This document shows positions 35,012-43,922 of a stretch of DNA of 64,000 nt, one piece after another; the first letter of the stretch is position 1; the number at the start of each line of letters is the position of its first letter. This stretch comes from SZUA-442 sp963792405 (GTDB lineage: Bacteria; Actinomycetota; Acidimicrobiia; Spongiisociales; UBA5794): positions 992,001-1,056,000 of the forward strand of contig CAWBVU010000006.1 in the NCBI GenBank assembly GCA_963792405.1. The letters are read 5' to 3'. The notes beneath the pieces were generated by a model. It ran no database searches, had not been told where the DNA came from, and worked only from the letters and a program-made list of their open reading frames with translations. A program made the position numbers and the translations under genes.

Positions 35012-35598
35012 TCGTCGGTGCCCTCGTCCTTGGCCTTGCCGTCCTTGGCCGCGTTCTCGTTCTTGGCCTCGTCGTCCTTGGCCGCGTTCTCGTTCTTGGC
35101 CTCGTCGTCCTTGGCCGCGTTCTCGTTCTGCGCCTTCCCGGTCCCGTCCTCACACGCACCCGTGGACGACGTGGGGGCACCGTTCGCAGGCTCGGGCTTC
35201 CCGATGTCAGAGCGAGCGACACCGGTCACTGCACATCCCTTGCCGACACCGGTCACGTCATGGGCCTGGCGACTCACGAAGAAGCCGTGGTTCTGCGCCC
35301 TCTCCCACAGGACGATCTCGTCTGCCGCGACTGCATCTGGCACCTCCGGCACGTCTCCGGCGTCCGTCGGGGCGAGCGCGGAGATCGTGGATGAGGAGCT
35401 CGCAGGTGATGGCGGCGTGCCAGACGGGTCCGAGACGCCCGTCGAGGTGGTGATCCCCTGGTCCGCAGACTGTGCAGCCAGGGCCATCCGGGCAGGTGTC
35501 GACCACGGCTCGGCGGATGCGACGCCAGCCGCGACGAAGGCGATGCTGATGACCAGCACCGTCATCCACGTACCCCGCAGGGGGCCACCGATGTCCAC
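35008..35598 (-). CDS. Secreted or anchored protein with charged C-terminal repeats
   Basis: A 196-residue protein from GTG 35598. A signal or anchor helix (MTVLVISIAFVAAGVASA) is followed by a serine/threonine/proline linker, a small central part (LWERAQNHGFFVSRQAHDV with two later cysteines), and three 11-residue repeats of NENAAKDDEAK (33-bp units, about 35030-35130). The tail is alternately acidic and basic, as in extended wall-spanning or salt-bridge helices. No family recognised. It overlaps the next membrane protein gene. Confidence 0.65.
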   Translation of the reverse strand: MDIGGPLRGTWMTVLVISIAFVAAGVASAEPWSTPARMALAAQSADQGITTSTGVSDPSGTPPSPASSSSTISALAPTDAGDVPEVPDAVAADEIVLWERAQNHGFFVSRQAHDVTGVGKGCAVTGVARSDIGKPEPANGAPTSSTGACEDGTGKAQNENAAKDDEAKNENAAKDDEAKNENAAKDGKAKDEGTDE

Positions 35599-35854
35599 GG
35601 CGGCTCACTTTCTCTTCATTCGACCGTCGACACCCGCACGCGGGCGCGACCTTGCTGTCATTATCGGCAGGGGCACGGACAGACACGAGGTACATTGCGT
35701 CGTGCCCCAAAGGGTCTAGTCCATGCGCATCGGTCGCCGGTTCCTGCATGGACCCCCTCGTCCCTTGCGCGAGTCCCGCCGTATCATCCCGCCGTCCGTG
35801 CGGGCGCAGTGCGGGCCCACCGCTGACACCTGCGACGACAACGGAGCCTCCACC

Positions 35855-36946
35855 ATGGGAATCACCTGCGGCATCGTCGGTCTCCCCAACGTCGGGAAGT
35901 CGACTCTGTTCAACGCCCTGACCGGCGGCGAGATCCCCGCAGAGAACTATCCGTTCACGACGATCGACCCCAATGCCGGCATCGCACGCGTGCCGGACCC
36001 ACGGCTCGACGCCCTTGCGGCGATCGTCCATCCCAAACAGATCATCCCGACGATCGTCGAATTCGTCGACATCGCCGGACTCGTGTCGGGCGCCTCCCAG
36101 GGCGAGGGACTGGGCAACCAGTTCCTCAGCCACATCCGGGAGACCGACGCCATCGCCCACGTGGTGCGCTGTTTCGAAGACGACAACGTGGTGCACGTCG
36201 AGGGCAGGGTGGAACCCCTCGACGACATCGCCACGATCAACACCGAGCTGGCCCTCGCAGACCTCGACACCGTGGCCCGATCCCTCGACAAGCAGGGGCG
36301 CAAGGCGAGGTCCGGCGACAAGGATGCGAAGGCAGCCGTCGCCGTCCTCGAGCGCCTGCAGGCGCATCTCTCGGACGGACATCCCGTCCGGACGCTCCCG
36401 CTCACCTCGCTCGAGCGGCCCATCGTGCGTGATCTGTTCCTCCTGACGGCAAAACCCACGATGTACATCGCCAACGTGTCCGAGGACGGCCTCACCGACA
36501 ACCCTCTCGTGGACGAGGTCCGCGCCGTCGCCGAGAAGGAGGGAGCGAGCGTCGTGGTCATCAGCGGCGCCCTCGAGGCGGAGATCGCAGGCGTCGACCC
36601 CTCAGATCGCGACGACCTCCTCGCCGAGTACGGACTCGCCGAACCGGGGCTCCACAAGGTGATCCGCGCCGCGTACGAGCTGCTCGGCCTCCAGACCTTC
36701 TTCACCGCAGGCGAGAAGGAGGTCAGGGCGTGGACGGTCAGGCGTGGCGCCACGGCTCCCCAGGCCGCGGGCGTGATCCACACCGACTTCGAGAAGGGCT
36801 TCATCAAGGCGGAGGTCATCTCCTACGACGACTACGTCGGCAACCACGGTGAGGCAGGCGCCAAAGAGGCGGGCAAGTGGCGCATCGAGGGCAAGGACTA
36901 CGTCGTCGTCGAAGGCGACGTGATGCACTTCCGATTCAACGTCTAG
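35855..36946 (+). CDS. ychF: Redox/ribosome-associated GTPase-family ATPase YchF
   Basis: A 363-residue OBG-family P-loop protein. G1 LPNVGKST, the NYPFTTIDPN switch, G3 DIAGLVSGAS, the degenerate G4 NVSEDG that favours ATP, and the C-terminal TGS domain (FFTAGEKEVRAWTVRRG ... DFEKGFIKAEV) are all intact. It binds ribosomes and is linked to oxidative stress control. ATG 35855 gives the exact family start. The 256 bp between it and the divergent secreted-protein gene hold no other gene I can see. Confidence 0.97.
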   Translation: MGITCGIVGLPNVGKSTLFNALTGGEIPAENYPFTTIDPNAGIARVPDPRLDALAAIVHPKQIIPTIVEFVDIAGLVSGASQGEGLGNQFLSHIRETDAIAHVVRCFEDDNVVHVEGRVEPLDDIATINTELALADLDTVARSLDKQGRKARSGDKDAKAAVAVLERLQAHLSDGHPVRTLPLTSLERPIVRDLFLLTAKPTMYIANVSEDGLTDNPLVDEVRAVAEKEGASVVVISGALEAEIAGVDPSDRDDLLAEYGLAEPGLHKVIRAAYELLGLQTFFTAGEKEVRAWTVRRGATAPQAAGVIHTDFEKGFIKAEVISYDDYVGNHGEAGAKEAGKWRIEGKDYVVVEGDVMHFRFNV

Positions 36947-37012
36947 AGCAGTGCCGTCTCAGGTTCGAGCCGTGACTGGGCTCCAGTGCGCACGCAGGAG
37001 CCTCTATGTCAC

Positions 37013-37693
37013 CTAGTCGCCCGATGGGTAGCAGGTGACCTCCGCAGGGTTGACCGGGACGATTCCCTTCGATCCGCTCAACGACCACGCCCACAGGGGT
37101 GGTTGCCGCCCGTCTGTGCTCACGAGGCCGATCACCGCTTCGTGCGACTCCAGTCCCTCTGCATAGCACTCGTAGACGGGGACGACCAGCGGAGGTACCT
37201 CGACGGACTCAGCTGCGACCACGTCCCGCTGTGGTACCACCTCACCGACGTCCGCCACCGAGGTGGTGAGCCAGATCATCAGTGGATATCCCTCATCCAA
37301 AGCCTCGACTCCAAGTGGAACCACCACCTGGTACTCAGCGGCACACGCCTCGCCGACACATCCGCCGCCCCAGCTGGCCAGATCGGTGGCCACGCCATCG
37401 GCATAGACCGTCCGGTAGTCCGGCGGCCTGACCTCGACCACTGCGCCCACCCAGAGGCCGGGGTCGAAACGGGGGTCCTCGGCGTGCGGCGCCGTGCCCC
37501 ATGAGCCGTCATCCGGATCGGTCCCCGTGGGTGCCAGCGTTGTGGAGGTGGCGGCTGGTCGCACGGTGGTCGGGGACACACTCGAGGACGTCGTCGACCC
37601 ATCACGGCCCGCATCGCCGGGCAATGATCCACCACCAGCCGAAGCGCAGCCTGCAAGCACGATCAGGCCCACCAGCACCGTCACCATGCGCAT
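37013..37693 (-). CDS. Predicted lipoprotein, function unknown
   Basis: A 226-residue lipoprotein with lipobox LAGC (C16), a long serine/threonine linker, and a mature domain with several cysteines (GGGCVGEACAAEYQ, YECYAEG, CYPSGD) that may form disulfides. No family recognised. It converges with ychF. The 249 bp on its other side, up to the VOC gene, shows no gene. Confidence 0.75.
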   Translation of the reverse strand: MRMVTVLVGLIVLAGCASAGGGSLPGDAGRDGSTTSSSVSPTTVRPAATSTTLAPTGTDPDDGSWGTAPHAEDPRFDPGLWVGAVVEVRPPDYRTVYADGVATDLASWGGGCVGEACAAEYQVVVPLGVEALDEGYPLMIWLTTSVADVGEVVPQRDVVAAESVEVPPLVVPVYECYAEGLESHEAVIGLVSTDGRQPPLWAWSLSGSKGIVPVNPAEVTCYPSGD

Positions 37694-37942
37694 CGTGCGC
37701 CTCCAGGCCGGGCGTATGGATCCCTCACCACGGTATCACGAGACGAAAGGGACTGATGATCGGACCCGCCGCGGTGACCTGGGCCCGTCGTCGGGCATCA
37801 CCACGGTGATGGATATGGTCCAAGCCCTCCACGTCGCACGCACCGCGTCCCTGGGCACTGTGGATCGCAGGCATCGCAAGCCCAGGTGGCCGGACCGTCG
37901 ACGAGATACCACACCGACTCGACCGCGGACGCGGCACACTGA

Positions 37943-38320
37943 TCAGGCCCCGTGGCTGGCGTCGACCACGCAGAAGCGGTTGCCCTCGGTGTCCTCGAGG
38001 ACGACGAAGTCGGGATCCGCCGGGTAGCTGTCCCACGCCACTCGGGAAGCGCCCAGAGCGACGAGCCGTTCGATCTCCGACGCCTGCTCCTTCGCATCGT
38101 CGACGACGAGGTCCACGTGCACACGCGGATGCTCCTGGACGGGTGTCGCCGACTTCTGGAGGGCAACCCGCGTCCCGACCCCGGAAGCCGGAACGAGGAT
38201 CGTGAAGCCGTTCTCGCTGTCGGGGAATGTCACCGGGTCGTAGCCCAGTGCCACCGACCAGAACGCCACCGCCCGCGGCACATCCTGCGCGCCCATCACC
38301 ACCGTCCCGAGCCGAATCAT
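37943..38320 (-). CDS. VOC superfamily (glyoxalase/bleomycin-resistance fold) protein
   Basis: About 125 residues from ATG 38320. The two beta-alpha-beta-beta-beta modules are visible: LGTVVMGAQDVPRAVAFWSVAL then RVHVDLVVDD, shown here by AVAFWSVALGYD, and VVLEDTEGNRFCVVD at the end with the metal-type glutamate. Substrate unknown. It is divergent from the ArsR regulator with a palindromic operator between them, so it may be under that regulator. Confidence 0.88.
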   Translation of the reverse strand: MIRLGTVVMGAQDVPRAVAFWSVALGYDPVTFPDSENGFTILVPASGVGTRVALQKSATPVQEHPRVHVDLVVDDAKEQASEIERLVALGASRVAWDSYPADPDFVVLEDTEGNRFCVVDASHGA

Positions 38321-38392
38321 CCAGCGAGTATGCCACCGGCGTCGGCACTGGCGGGACCTTCGCGGTCCTCCAGGTGGACGAATGCCTCGGCG

Positions 38393-38418
38393 CACCATAT
38401 AGTTCACCATATGGTGAA
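38393..38418. promoter_or_regulatory. Palindromic operator of the ArsR-type regulator
   Basis: TTCACCATATGGTGAA (38403-38418) is a perfect 16-bp palindrome three bases before the GTG of the ArsR-type gene, with an extra half site CACCATAT at 38393-38400. It lies between divergent genes, as expected for an autoregulated ArsR-family repressor. Binding is inferred. Confidence 0.7.
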
Positions 38419-38420
38419 GT

Positions 38421-38780
38421 GTGGATAGTCAGAGAACAGACGGTCTCAGCCCCATCTTCGACGCCATGGCGAACGAGCACAGGCGAGAGATGATCCGCCA
38501 GCTCGCCCTCCGGCCCCGATCGATCGGCGAACTGGCGACCCTGCGAGGCCTCTCGCTGCCGGCGATCCACAAGCACGTGCGCGTGCTCGAGGATGCGGGG
38601 ATGGTCCGACGACGCAAGATCGGTCGGACCAACTTCCTGTCCATCGAACGAGACCCACTGAGGCGCCTCCAGGCATGGGTGGATCAGTTCCACCCGTGGT
38701 GGGGCACCGACGGGGAGTCGCTGGAGAACTATGCCGAACACCTGGACCCGGAACCCACGACACGCAAGGAGCGATCATGA
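38421..38780 (+). CDS. ArsR-family winged-helix regulator
   Basis: A 119-residue winged-helix repressor from GTG 38421. PIFDAMANEHRREMIRQLALRP, helix-turn-helix SLPAIHKHVRVLEDAGMV and the wing RRRKIGRTNFLSIE match the ArsR/SdpR group that often accompanies YCII or SRPBCC proteins. No metal-binding cysteines, so it senses something other than a thiol-bound metal. The stop overlaps the YCII gene start (ATGA), so they are co-translated. Confidence 0.9.
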   Translation: MDSQRTDGLSPIFDAMANEHRREMIRQLALRPRSIGELATLRGLSLPAIHKHVRVLEDAGMVRRRKIGRTNFLSIERDPLRRLQAWVDQFHPWWGTDGESLENYAEHLDPEPTTRKERS

Positions 38781-39064
38781 AGAAGTTCGTGCTGCTGGCA
38801 CACGGCGAGATGGACCGGACCCCCGAGTTCCGAGATGCCCACATGGCGTGGTGGTCGTCCATCCGGGATCACGTCGTGGACTCGGGGAATCCGTTGTTCA
38901 ACGGCAGGGACGTCACCAAGGCGGGCGCGGTCACCGACATCACCCCGGACATGGAGCCGACGCTCGGCTACTCGATCGTCGAGGCCGACTCGATCGACGA
39001 CGCGGTCGCACTGCTCGCCGGCTGTCCGATGGACATGTGGGTGTACGAAGCGATGCCGATGTAG
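38777..39064 (+). CDS. YCII-related (DGPF-type) domain protein
   Basis: A 95-residue protein of the YCII/DGPF fold: KKFVLLAHGEMDRTPEFRD, GNPLFNGRDVTKAG and SIDDAVALLAGCPMD. Such proteins are ferredoxin-fold, usually partnered with ArsR-type or sigma regulators; enzymatic role unproven. RBS AGGAG precedes ATG 38777, inside the regulator's end. Confidence 0.85.
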   Translation: MKKFVLLAHGEMDRTPEFRDAHMAWWSSIRDHVVDSGNPLFNGRDVTKAGAVTDITPDMEPTLGYSIVEADSIDDAVALLAGCPMDMWVYEAMPM

Positions 39065-39165
39065 CCCTCGTCACCCGCACCGCCACGGGGTAGGGTCGAC
39101 GGCATGGCCGTGTCACGGGATCCGGGACGCGACGCCATCACGCCATGAGGCAAGGAGCACCGACG

Positions 39166-39336
39166 ATGACCACGAACGACCGGTCCTTCGACGAGATCGC
39201 CGACGCCGTGCACGATGCGGAGCGGCGGGCGTTCCACCTCGACGACCCGGAGTACCTCGAGCACGAGAAGGAGGTCTTCGACACGCTCGCGGACGGCGTG
39301 GTCGGGTACGAGAGAGATCAGGCCGACGACGACTGA
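39166..39336 (+). CDS. Small acidic hypothetical protein
   Basis: A 56-residue acidic, helical protein (DEIADAVHDAERRAF, YLEHEKEVFDTLADG). ATG 39166 is preferred over 39145 because CAAGGAGC lies ten bases before it. No family recognised. Confidence 0.55.
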   Translation: MTTNDRSFDEIADAVHDAERRAFHLDDPEYLEHEKEVFDTLADGVVGYERDQADDD

Positions 39337-39360
39337 GGCCGAAGCCACCTCGGCCCGCTG

Positions 39361-39648
39361 CTAGCCCATGGGGTAGACGACGGGAACGTCGAGCACCCAG
39401 ATCGACGCGCCACACCGCGGACACAGGTGTTCGGTTTCCGAGGCCGTCCAACGCGTCCACGGCGCATCGACAGGGATGGGGCGGACCGCGCCGGTCCGCT
39501 CACAGCGACGCTGCTTGGACACCGCCCCGCACGCATCGCACTCGAGCGTCGGGCTGAGGAAGTCTGCGACCGACTCGAAGAATCGGCGGACCGGCCCTCT
39601 CTGCGGAGACGGCCCGACCGATGGGCGGTCTACGGTTCGGACCTGCAT
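39361..39648 (-). CDS. Small zinc-ribbon-like protein
   Basis: A 95-residue protein from ATG 39648, chosen for the perfect AGGAGG site just upstream. Two CxxC pairs (CDAC and CPRC) separated by about 40 residues suggest one bound zinc; a further cysteine (RRCERTG) lies between. The N-terminus contains RRFFESVADFLSP. No family recognised. Confidence 0.65.
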   Translation of the reverse strand: MQVRTVDRPSVGPSPQRGPVRRFFESVADFLSPTLECDACGAVSKQRRCERTGAVRPIPVDAPWTRWTASETEHLCPRCGASIWVLDVPVVYPMG

Positions 39649-39802
39649 GATGCACCTCCTGATCACATCGTCTCGCACCTCCGCCGGGGGTTCAAGTGTC
39701 GCGGGCCAACCTGCGCCCAATCGAGGCCCGACGGTGACTAGTCACCCGTCGCCGCGCCGAACCACTCTCACCGGATCGCGCGAACCTGCCGATAGGGATG
39801 TC

Positions 39803-40117
39803 ATGGAGCGCACGACGACCGCAGAGAAGCCGACAAGGACCGTTGCCGCGCCGACACGGGAGCAGCCACCACGCGGATCATTCGTTCGTCGCTCCGCGAT
39901 CGCGGGTGGGGTGTCGTTCACCGTCCTCGTCGTGGCCGTGCTCGTGCTCACGCCCGCACGAGCGGCGCTCCCCACCACGTTGGCATCCTGGGGGCTGGTG
40001 ATCGCCGGGGCGGCCATCACGTATCTCGCGGGGAGGAGCATCCAGCGCTCTTCGCCGATGGAGCGCCTCCGGGCCTCGCGAAGGACACAGCGCTGGCTCG
40101 ACAAGCAGCGAGGCTGA
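39803..40117 (+). CDS. Small two-helix membrane protein
   Basis: A 104-residue protein: a polar N-terminus, two hydrophobic helices (GGVSFTVLVVAVLVLT and LASWGLVIAGAAITYLAG) and a basic C-terminus (RRTQRWLDKQRG). No family recognised. Start ATG 39803 is preferred; no long upstream frame is credible. Confidence 0.55.
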   Translation: MERTTTAEKPTRTVAAPTREQPPRGSFVRRSAIAGGVSFTVLVVAVLVLTPARAALPTTLASWGLVIAGAAITYLAGRSIQRSSPMERLRASRRTQRWLDKQRG

Positions 40118-40203
40118 CCCCCCGGAAGGAACACCGACGACCGCAGGCGCCCTCGGATGTGCCAAGGTGGGGTCGATGCGGAACATCGATTCGGGGGTAT
40201 GGC

Positions 40204-40365
40204 GTGGACACCGACAAGGACGAGGCGGAACAGTACGAGCGTGAGCGCAAGGAATCGCACGAGCGGGCCGAGCGCGAACGGATGGAATCCCGCAAGCGCG
40301 CCGACGAGGAACGGCGTGAATCCAGTGAACGCCACGAGGCCGAGCGGCGCGACGATCCGTCCTGA
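40204..40365 (+). CDS. Small highly charged helical protein
   Basis: A 53-residue protein from GTG 40204 composed almost wholly of alternating E/R/K/D helix (EQYERERKESHERAERER and onward), a likely single alpha helix. It may be a real small protein or a low-complexity frame; a GGGGGT site lies upstream. The 137 bp after it shows nothing. Confidence 0.4.
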   Translation: MDTDKDEAEQYERERKESHERAERERMESRKRADEERRESSERHEAERRDDPS

Positions 40366-40502
40366 GGCCGACACGACACTCACGGCTGGTCAGGCCCCGA
40401 CACCTGAGACGCCCGGGCGAAGCCCCACGTCATCGAACCAGGGGACGGTCGGCACGATGGGCCGATAGCGAGACTCGGCGGCACCAAGGCACGCGACGCG
40501 GT

Positions 40503-41288
40503 TCAGCCGTCTCGACGCTCACCGACCTCGACCACGAGGCGTTCCGCGATGACCTCCAGCACGGCGCCCGGGTATTCCGACGCTCCCGTTCCGGTCTCCG
40601 CCACGGCGATCGCGTGGGCGATCTCGTCCCGCTGCGCCGCCACGAACGATGCGTCGACGACGGCGCCATGACCTGGAACCACCACCGGTGGGAGCGACGG
40701 TATGAGGGCATCCAAAGTCGCCACCCATGCCCTCGGGAATGCGTCACCGAAGGAGGGAGGGGCGCCCTGCTCGACCAGGTCACCGGCGATGAGCACCCCG
40801 CCAACCGACAGGACGATGTCGGAATCGGTGTGACCGCGTCCCGGATGCCACATGCGAACGACTCGATCACCGAGGTGGACGTCCACGGCGGTCTCGAACG
40901 TGACCATCGGGGGCGTGATGTCGACGGCGAGGAACTGCCATCGCACGTCGGGTGGGATCCAGTCTGCGTTCGACAACTCCCTCTTCGTTGCCTCACCGTC
41001 CGACCGCATGACCTCCCGGCACCGCGTGTGCCCGATGATGTCGGCTTCGGCAAACCGGGCATTTCCAAAGGTGTGGTCCCAATGGAAGTGGGTATTGACG
41101 AGATGGCGGACCGGAAGGGGCGAGATCGCAGCGATGTCGTCTCGCAGCTCATCCGCATCGGCGTGCGTGGACCGGCTGTCGACCACGAGGAGCCCGTCCG
41201 AACCAACGACCACGGGTATGTTCTGGTCGAGCCGCTCGTAGTGGCCCACCATGACACCGTCTGCGACCTCGGTCCACGATCCGTGCAC
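40503..41288 (-). CDS. Metallo-beta-lactamase-fold hydrolase
   Basis: A 261-residue MBL hydrolase with the full metal site: NTHFHWDHTFGN (HxHxDH), WHPGRGHTDSD, LIAGDLVEQG and VVPGHGAVV. It resembles single-domain MBL proteins that cut lactones, thioesters or similar; the substrate is not resolved. No signal peptide. Confidence 0.9.
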   Translation of the reverse strand: MHGSWTEVADGVMVGHYERLDQNIPVVVGSDGLLVVDSRSTHADADELRDDIAAISPLPVRHLVNTHFHWDHTFGNARFAEADIIGHTRCREVMRSDGEATKRELSNADWIPPDVRWQFLAVDITPPMVTFETAVDVHLGDRVVRMWHPGRGHTDSDIVLSVGGVLIAGDLVEQGAPPSFGDAFPRAWVATLDALIPSLPPVVVPGHGAVVDASFVAAQRDEIAHAIAVAETGTGASEYPGAVLEVIAERLVVEVGERRDG

Positions 41289-41356
41289 ATGTCGAGTCTA
41301 TCCGGACGGTCCCGACCCGCAGGGTCGAGGTGGGATCCGTCGGCGGCGACACCGGC

Positions 41357-41470
41357 TCAGTAGAGGAACATGCCGCCGATCACCGATGCCGCAAGGAACG
41401 CCATGACCACCCACACCGTGATCGTGATCCACGTGGGCCGACGGCGCGAGGCTTCGAGTTCACGTTCCAT
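41357..41470 (-). CDS. 37-aa single-helix membrane protein
   Basis: A 37-residue ORF below usual cutoffs. A charged N-terminus (MERELEASRRRP) is followed by one helix (WITITVWVVMAFLAASVIGG) and a short end MFLY. The positive-inside pattern predicts a cytoplasmic N-terminus. It fits neatly between the MBL gene and the SH3 lipoprotein, all on the minus strand. Confidence 0.5.
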   Translation of the reverse strand: MERELEASRRRPTWITITVWVVMAFLAASVIGGMFLY

Positions 41471-41491
41471 CGATGCGATCGTACCCGCGGA

Positions 41492-42307
41492 TCACACGCA
41501 CAGGCCCGTTGCGTCCACTGCCCTCCAGCAGATCGGCGTCATCTCGGCGGCGTAGAGCGAGTAGTCGCCGCCGGCGGTCATGCGCTGCCCGAACACCACG
41601 AGCCTCTCCCCCCGGATCGCGTCGTCTCCGTCCATGAACACGTCGACGGTGATCTCGCCGATATCGCCGGAGTCGTCCGCCGCAGCGATTGTCACGACAC
41701 GGACATCGTCAGCGCCCTCGGCGCGCGTCTCGGAGACGATCTCTGCCAGCCCCGCCATCGAAGGTGCCGTGGGAATGCCTCCCAGACGATCGTTCACCCA
41801 GGATGCGACATCGTCGGTGTCGCCGAGTGCCCCGAGGTACCACGAGTTGACCCACCCCTCGACCATGCCGGCGGTGATGGCCCACCACACACCGTCCCCG
41901 ACGAGCAGCGCATCCCCGGTTGCGGTGACATCCGACATCGTCGGCTCGAACGACGCCACGATCGAGCCCCCGACTCCGGCAGTCGACCGGACGTTCAGGC
42001 GATCGTCGTACGTCACGCCGACCACCGCCCACTTCGAGCCAGGGACGGGTCCCGCCACGACCTCCGAGGGAATGGTCGAGGTCGACGTCGATGGTGTCCC
42101 GCCTTCGGGATCGATCGTCGTCGATGGCCCCAGCGTGGTCGACGTCGTCGATGGCGACGAGGTCGTGCTCGTGACGACTGGATCGGTCGAGGTCGACGAG
42201 ACCGGTCCATCCGTGGTCTCCGGTGACGTACCCGACGACGACGAGCACGCCGTGACCAGCAGCACGGCCGTGACCACCGCCATCCACCACCTGGCGCGAC
42301 CCATCAT
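41492..42307 (-). CDS. Lipoprotein with SH3b-type domain
   Basis: About 271 residues. Signal and lipobox VTAC, then a serine/threonine/proline linker, an SH3b domain (DDRLNVRSTAGVGGSIVASF ... EGWVNSWYL), and a C-terminal mixed domain ending PICWRAVDATGLCV. SH3b domains bind wall peptides, suggesting an envelope role. No catalytic motif is seen. Starts at ATG 42307 or 42304. Confidence 0.75.
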   Translation of the reverse strand: MMGRARWWMAVVTAVLLVTACSSSSGTSPETTDGPVSSTSTDPVVTSTTSSPSTTSTTLGPSTTIDPEGGTPSTSTSTIPSEVVAGPVPGSKWAVVGVTYDDRLNVRSTAGVGGSIVASFEPTMSDVTATGDALLVGDGVWWAITAGMVEGWVNSWYLGALGDTDDVASWVNDRLGGIPTAPSMAGLAEIVSETRAEGADDVRVVTIAAADDSGDIGEITVDVFMDGDDAIRGERLVVFGQRMTAGGDYSLYAAEMTPICWRAVDATGLCV

Positions 42308-42400
42308 CTCGGCCTCCGCATCCATGCTCTCACGAGAGCTCGATACGGTCCAGTCGCTTCACACGGCGGGAGCAGGCGCAGGACTCGCGAGAATGGGACC

Positions 42401-43171
42401 ATGCAGACCTGGAAGATCCTCCGCCCCCCACTCGCCGTCGCGGGGCTCCTTGGCAGCCAGCTCGTGCACGCCGCGTTCCGCGACGACCTCCCCACGCTCG
42501 AGAACCAGGACCCATCGGGCGTGTTCGGCCATCCGGACGCACCCCCGCTGCGCATCGTGTTCCTCGGGGACAGCTCGGTCACGGCACCCGGCGTTGAGCC
42601 CCTCGATCACGCGTGGGCCCGCCAGATCGCCATCCACCTCTCGGACCGCTATCACGTGGACGCCAGGTCGGTCGCCGTGGGCGGTTCGAAGGCGAAGGAC
42701 GTGATCGACGAGCAGCTCGACGTCGCGCTCGCGCTCGAACCGGACATCGCGTACGTGTCGGTGGGGTCGAACGACGCGCTGCGATCGACACCTATCCAGA
42801 GGTTCGAGAGGGACTACGACACGTTGGTTTCACGCCTCCATGCCGAGGTGCCGGCCGTGGGGCTCTCCGGCATCGGTGACCTCGGAACGATTCCCCGCCT
42901 CCCCGAGCTCGCACGCGGGATCGCGAGGATCAGGGCGCGTGCCGTCAACAACGCCGTGGCGAGGGTCGCGTCGCACTACCCGCGAGCCGTCAAGTCCAAC
43001 GCCTGGGACGTGATGGTCGACGTCTTCGACCGCCGACCCGAGATGTTCGGTGCGGACCTCTTCCATGCATCGGCCGATGGCCACCTCGTGTTCGCCGAGG
43101 TCGCACGTCCCGTCGCCGATCGACTCGTGGAGATCTGGCTCGCCAATCCGAGGGAACCGGGCAGCGACTGA
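42401..43171 (+). CDS. SGNH/GDSL-family hydrolase
   Basis: A 256-residue hydrolase with an N-terminal hydrophobic segment that could anchor it. The SGNH blocks are present: GDSS (nucleophile), VAVGGSKA, VSVGSND and the final DLFHASADGH with the acid/base pair. Likely an esterase or acyl hydrolase. It converges tightly with udk. Confidence 0.88.
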   Translation: MQTWKILRPPLAVAGLLGSQLVHAAFRDDLPTLENQDPSGVFGHPDAPPLRIVFLGDSSVTAPGVEPLDHAWARQIAIHLSDRYHVDARSVAVGGSKAKDVIDEQLDVALALEPDIAYVSVGSNDALRSTPIQRFERDYDTLVSRLHAEVPAVGLSGIGDLGTIPRLPELARGIARIRARAVNNAVARVASHYPRAVKSNAWDVMVDVFDRRPEMFGADLFHASADGHLVFAEVARPVADRLVEIWLANPREPGSD

Positions 43172-43173
43172 AC

Positions 43174-43863
43174 TCAGGCCTTCTGGTCGAGGAAGTGCCT
43201 GATCATGGACGACACCGTGCCGATCGCCCCCGTGTTGTAGCCCTCGGGGATGATGAGATCGGCATACCGCTTCGAGGGCTCCACGAACTGGTAGTGCATG
43301 GGGCGCACGCTCCTGAGGTACTGGTCGATCACCGACTCGGTCGTCCTCCCGCGTTCGATGATGTCGCGCTGGAGGCGCCTGAGCAGGCGGATGTCCGGCT
43401 CCGTGTCGATGTACACGCGCACGTCGAAGCGATCCCGCAGGCGCTCGTCTGCGAGCACGAGGATGCCCTCGACGATGACCACGGGCTCGGGCTCGATCCT
43501 GTAGGTCTCGGCGGTCCTCACGTGTGTGGAGAAGTCGTAGACGGGGCGGTCGATGGCCTCACCCCTGCGCAAGGCGTCGAGATGCTCGACGAGGAGCTCG
43601 AGCTCGATGGAGTCCGGATGGTCGTAGTTGATCCTTGCGCGCTCCCCGAGCGTGAGGTCGCCCCTGTCCCGGTAATAGGCGTCCAGCTGCAGGTACACGA
43701 CGGCGTCCCTGCCGGCGATGTCCACGACACTCTCCGCGATCGTCGTCTTGCCAGAGCCCGACCCACCGGCGATCGCGATGAACAGCGGGCGGTCCTCGCC
43801 CGCGCGCGGGCCGAACTCGTGCGTGGCGAGGAGATCGGCGACATCGATGGTCATCACCGCCAC
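43174..43863 (-). CDS. udk: Uridine kinase
   Basis: A 229-residue P-loop kinase. GGSGSGKTT, YLQLDAYYRD, NYDHPDS, PVYDFSTHVRT and VVIVEGILVL match uridine/cytidine kinase (pyrimidine salvage), with the RDIIERGRTTESV lid. ATG 43854 is an alternative start three codons in. Confidence 0.95.
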   Translation of the reverse strand: MAVMTIDVADLLATHEFGPRAGEDRPLFIAIAGGSGSGKTTIAESVVDIAGRDAVVYLQLDAYYRDRGDLTLGERARINYDHPDSIELELLVEHLDALRRGEAIDRPVYDFSTHVRTAETYRIEPEPVVIVEGILVLADERLRDRFDVRVYIDTEPDIRLLRRLQRDIIERGRTTESVIDQYLRSVRPMHYQFVEPSKRYADLIIPEGYNTGAIGTVSSMIRHFLDQKA

Positions 43864-43922
43864 GCTACCAACATCCGGTCGCGCAGCCCCACCCGAGCCG
43901 CGGCAGGGTGAGGCCGGGCCGG

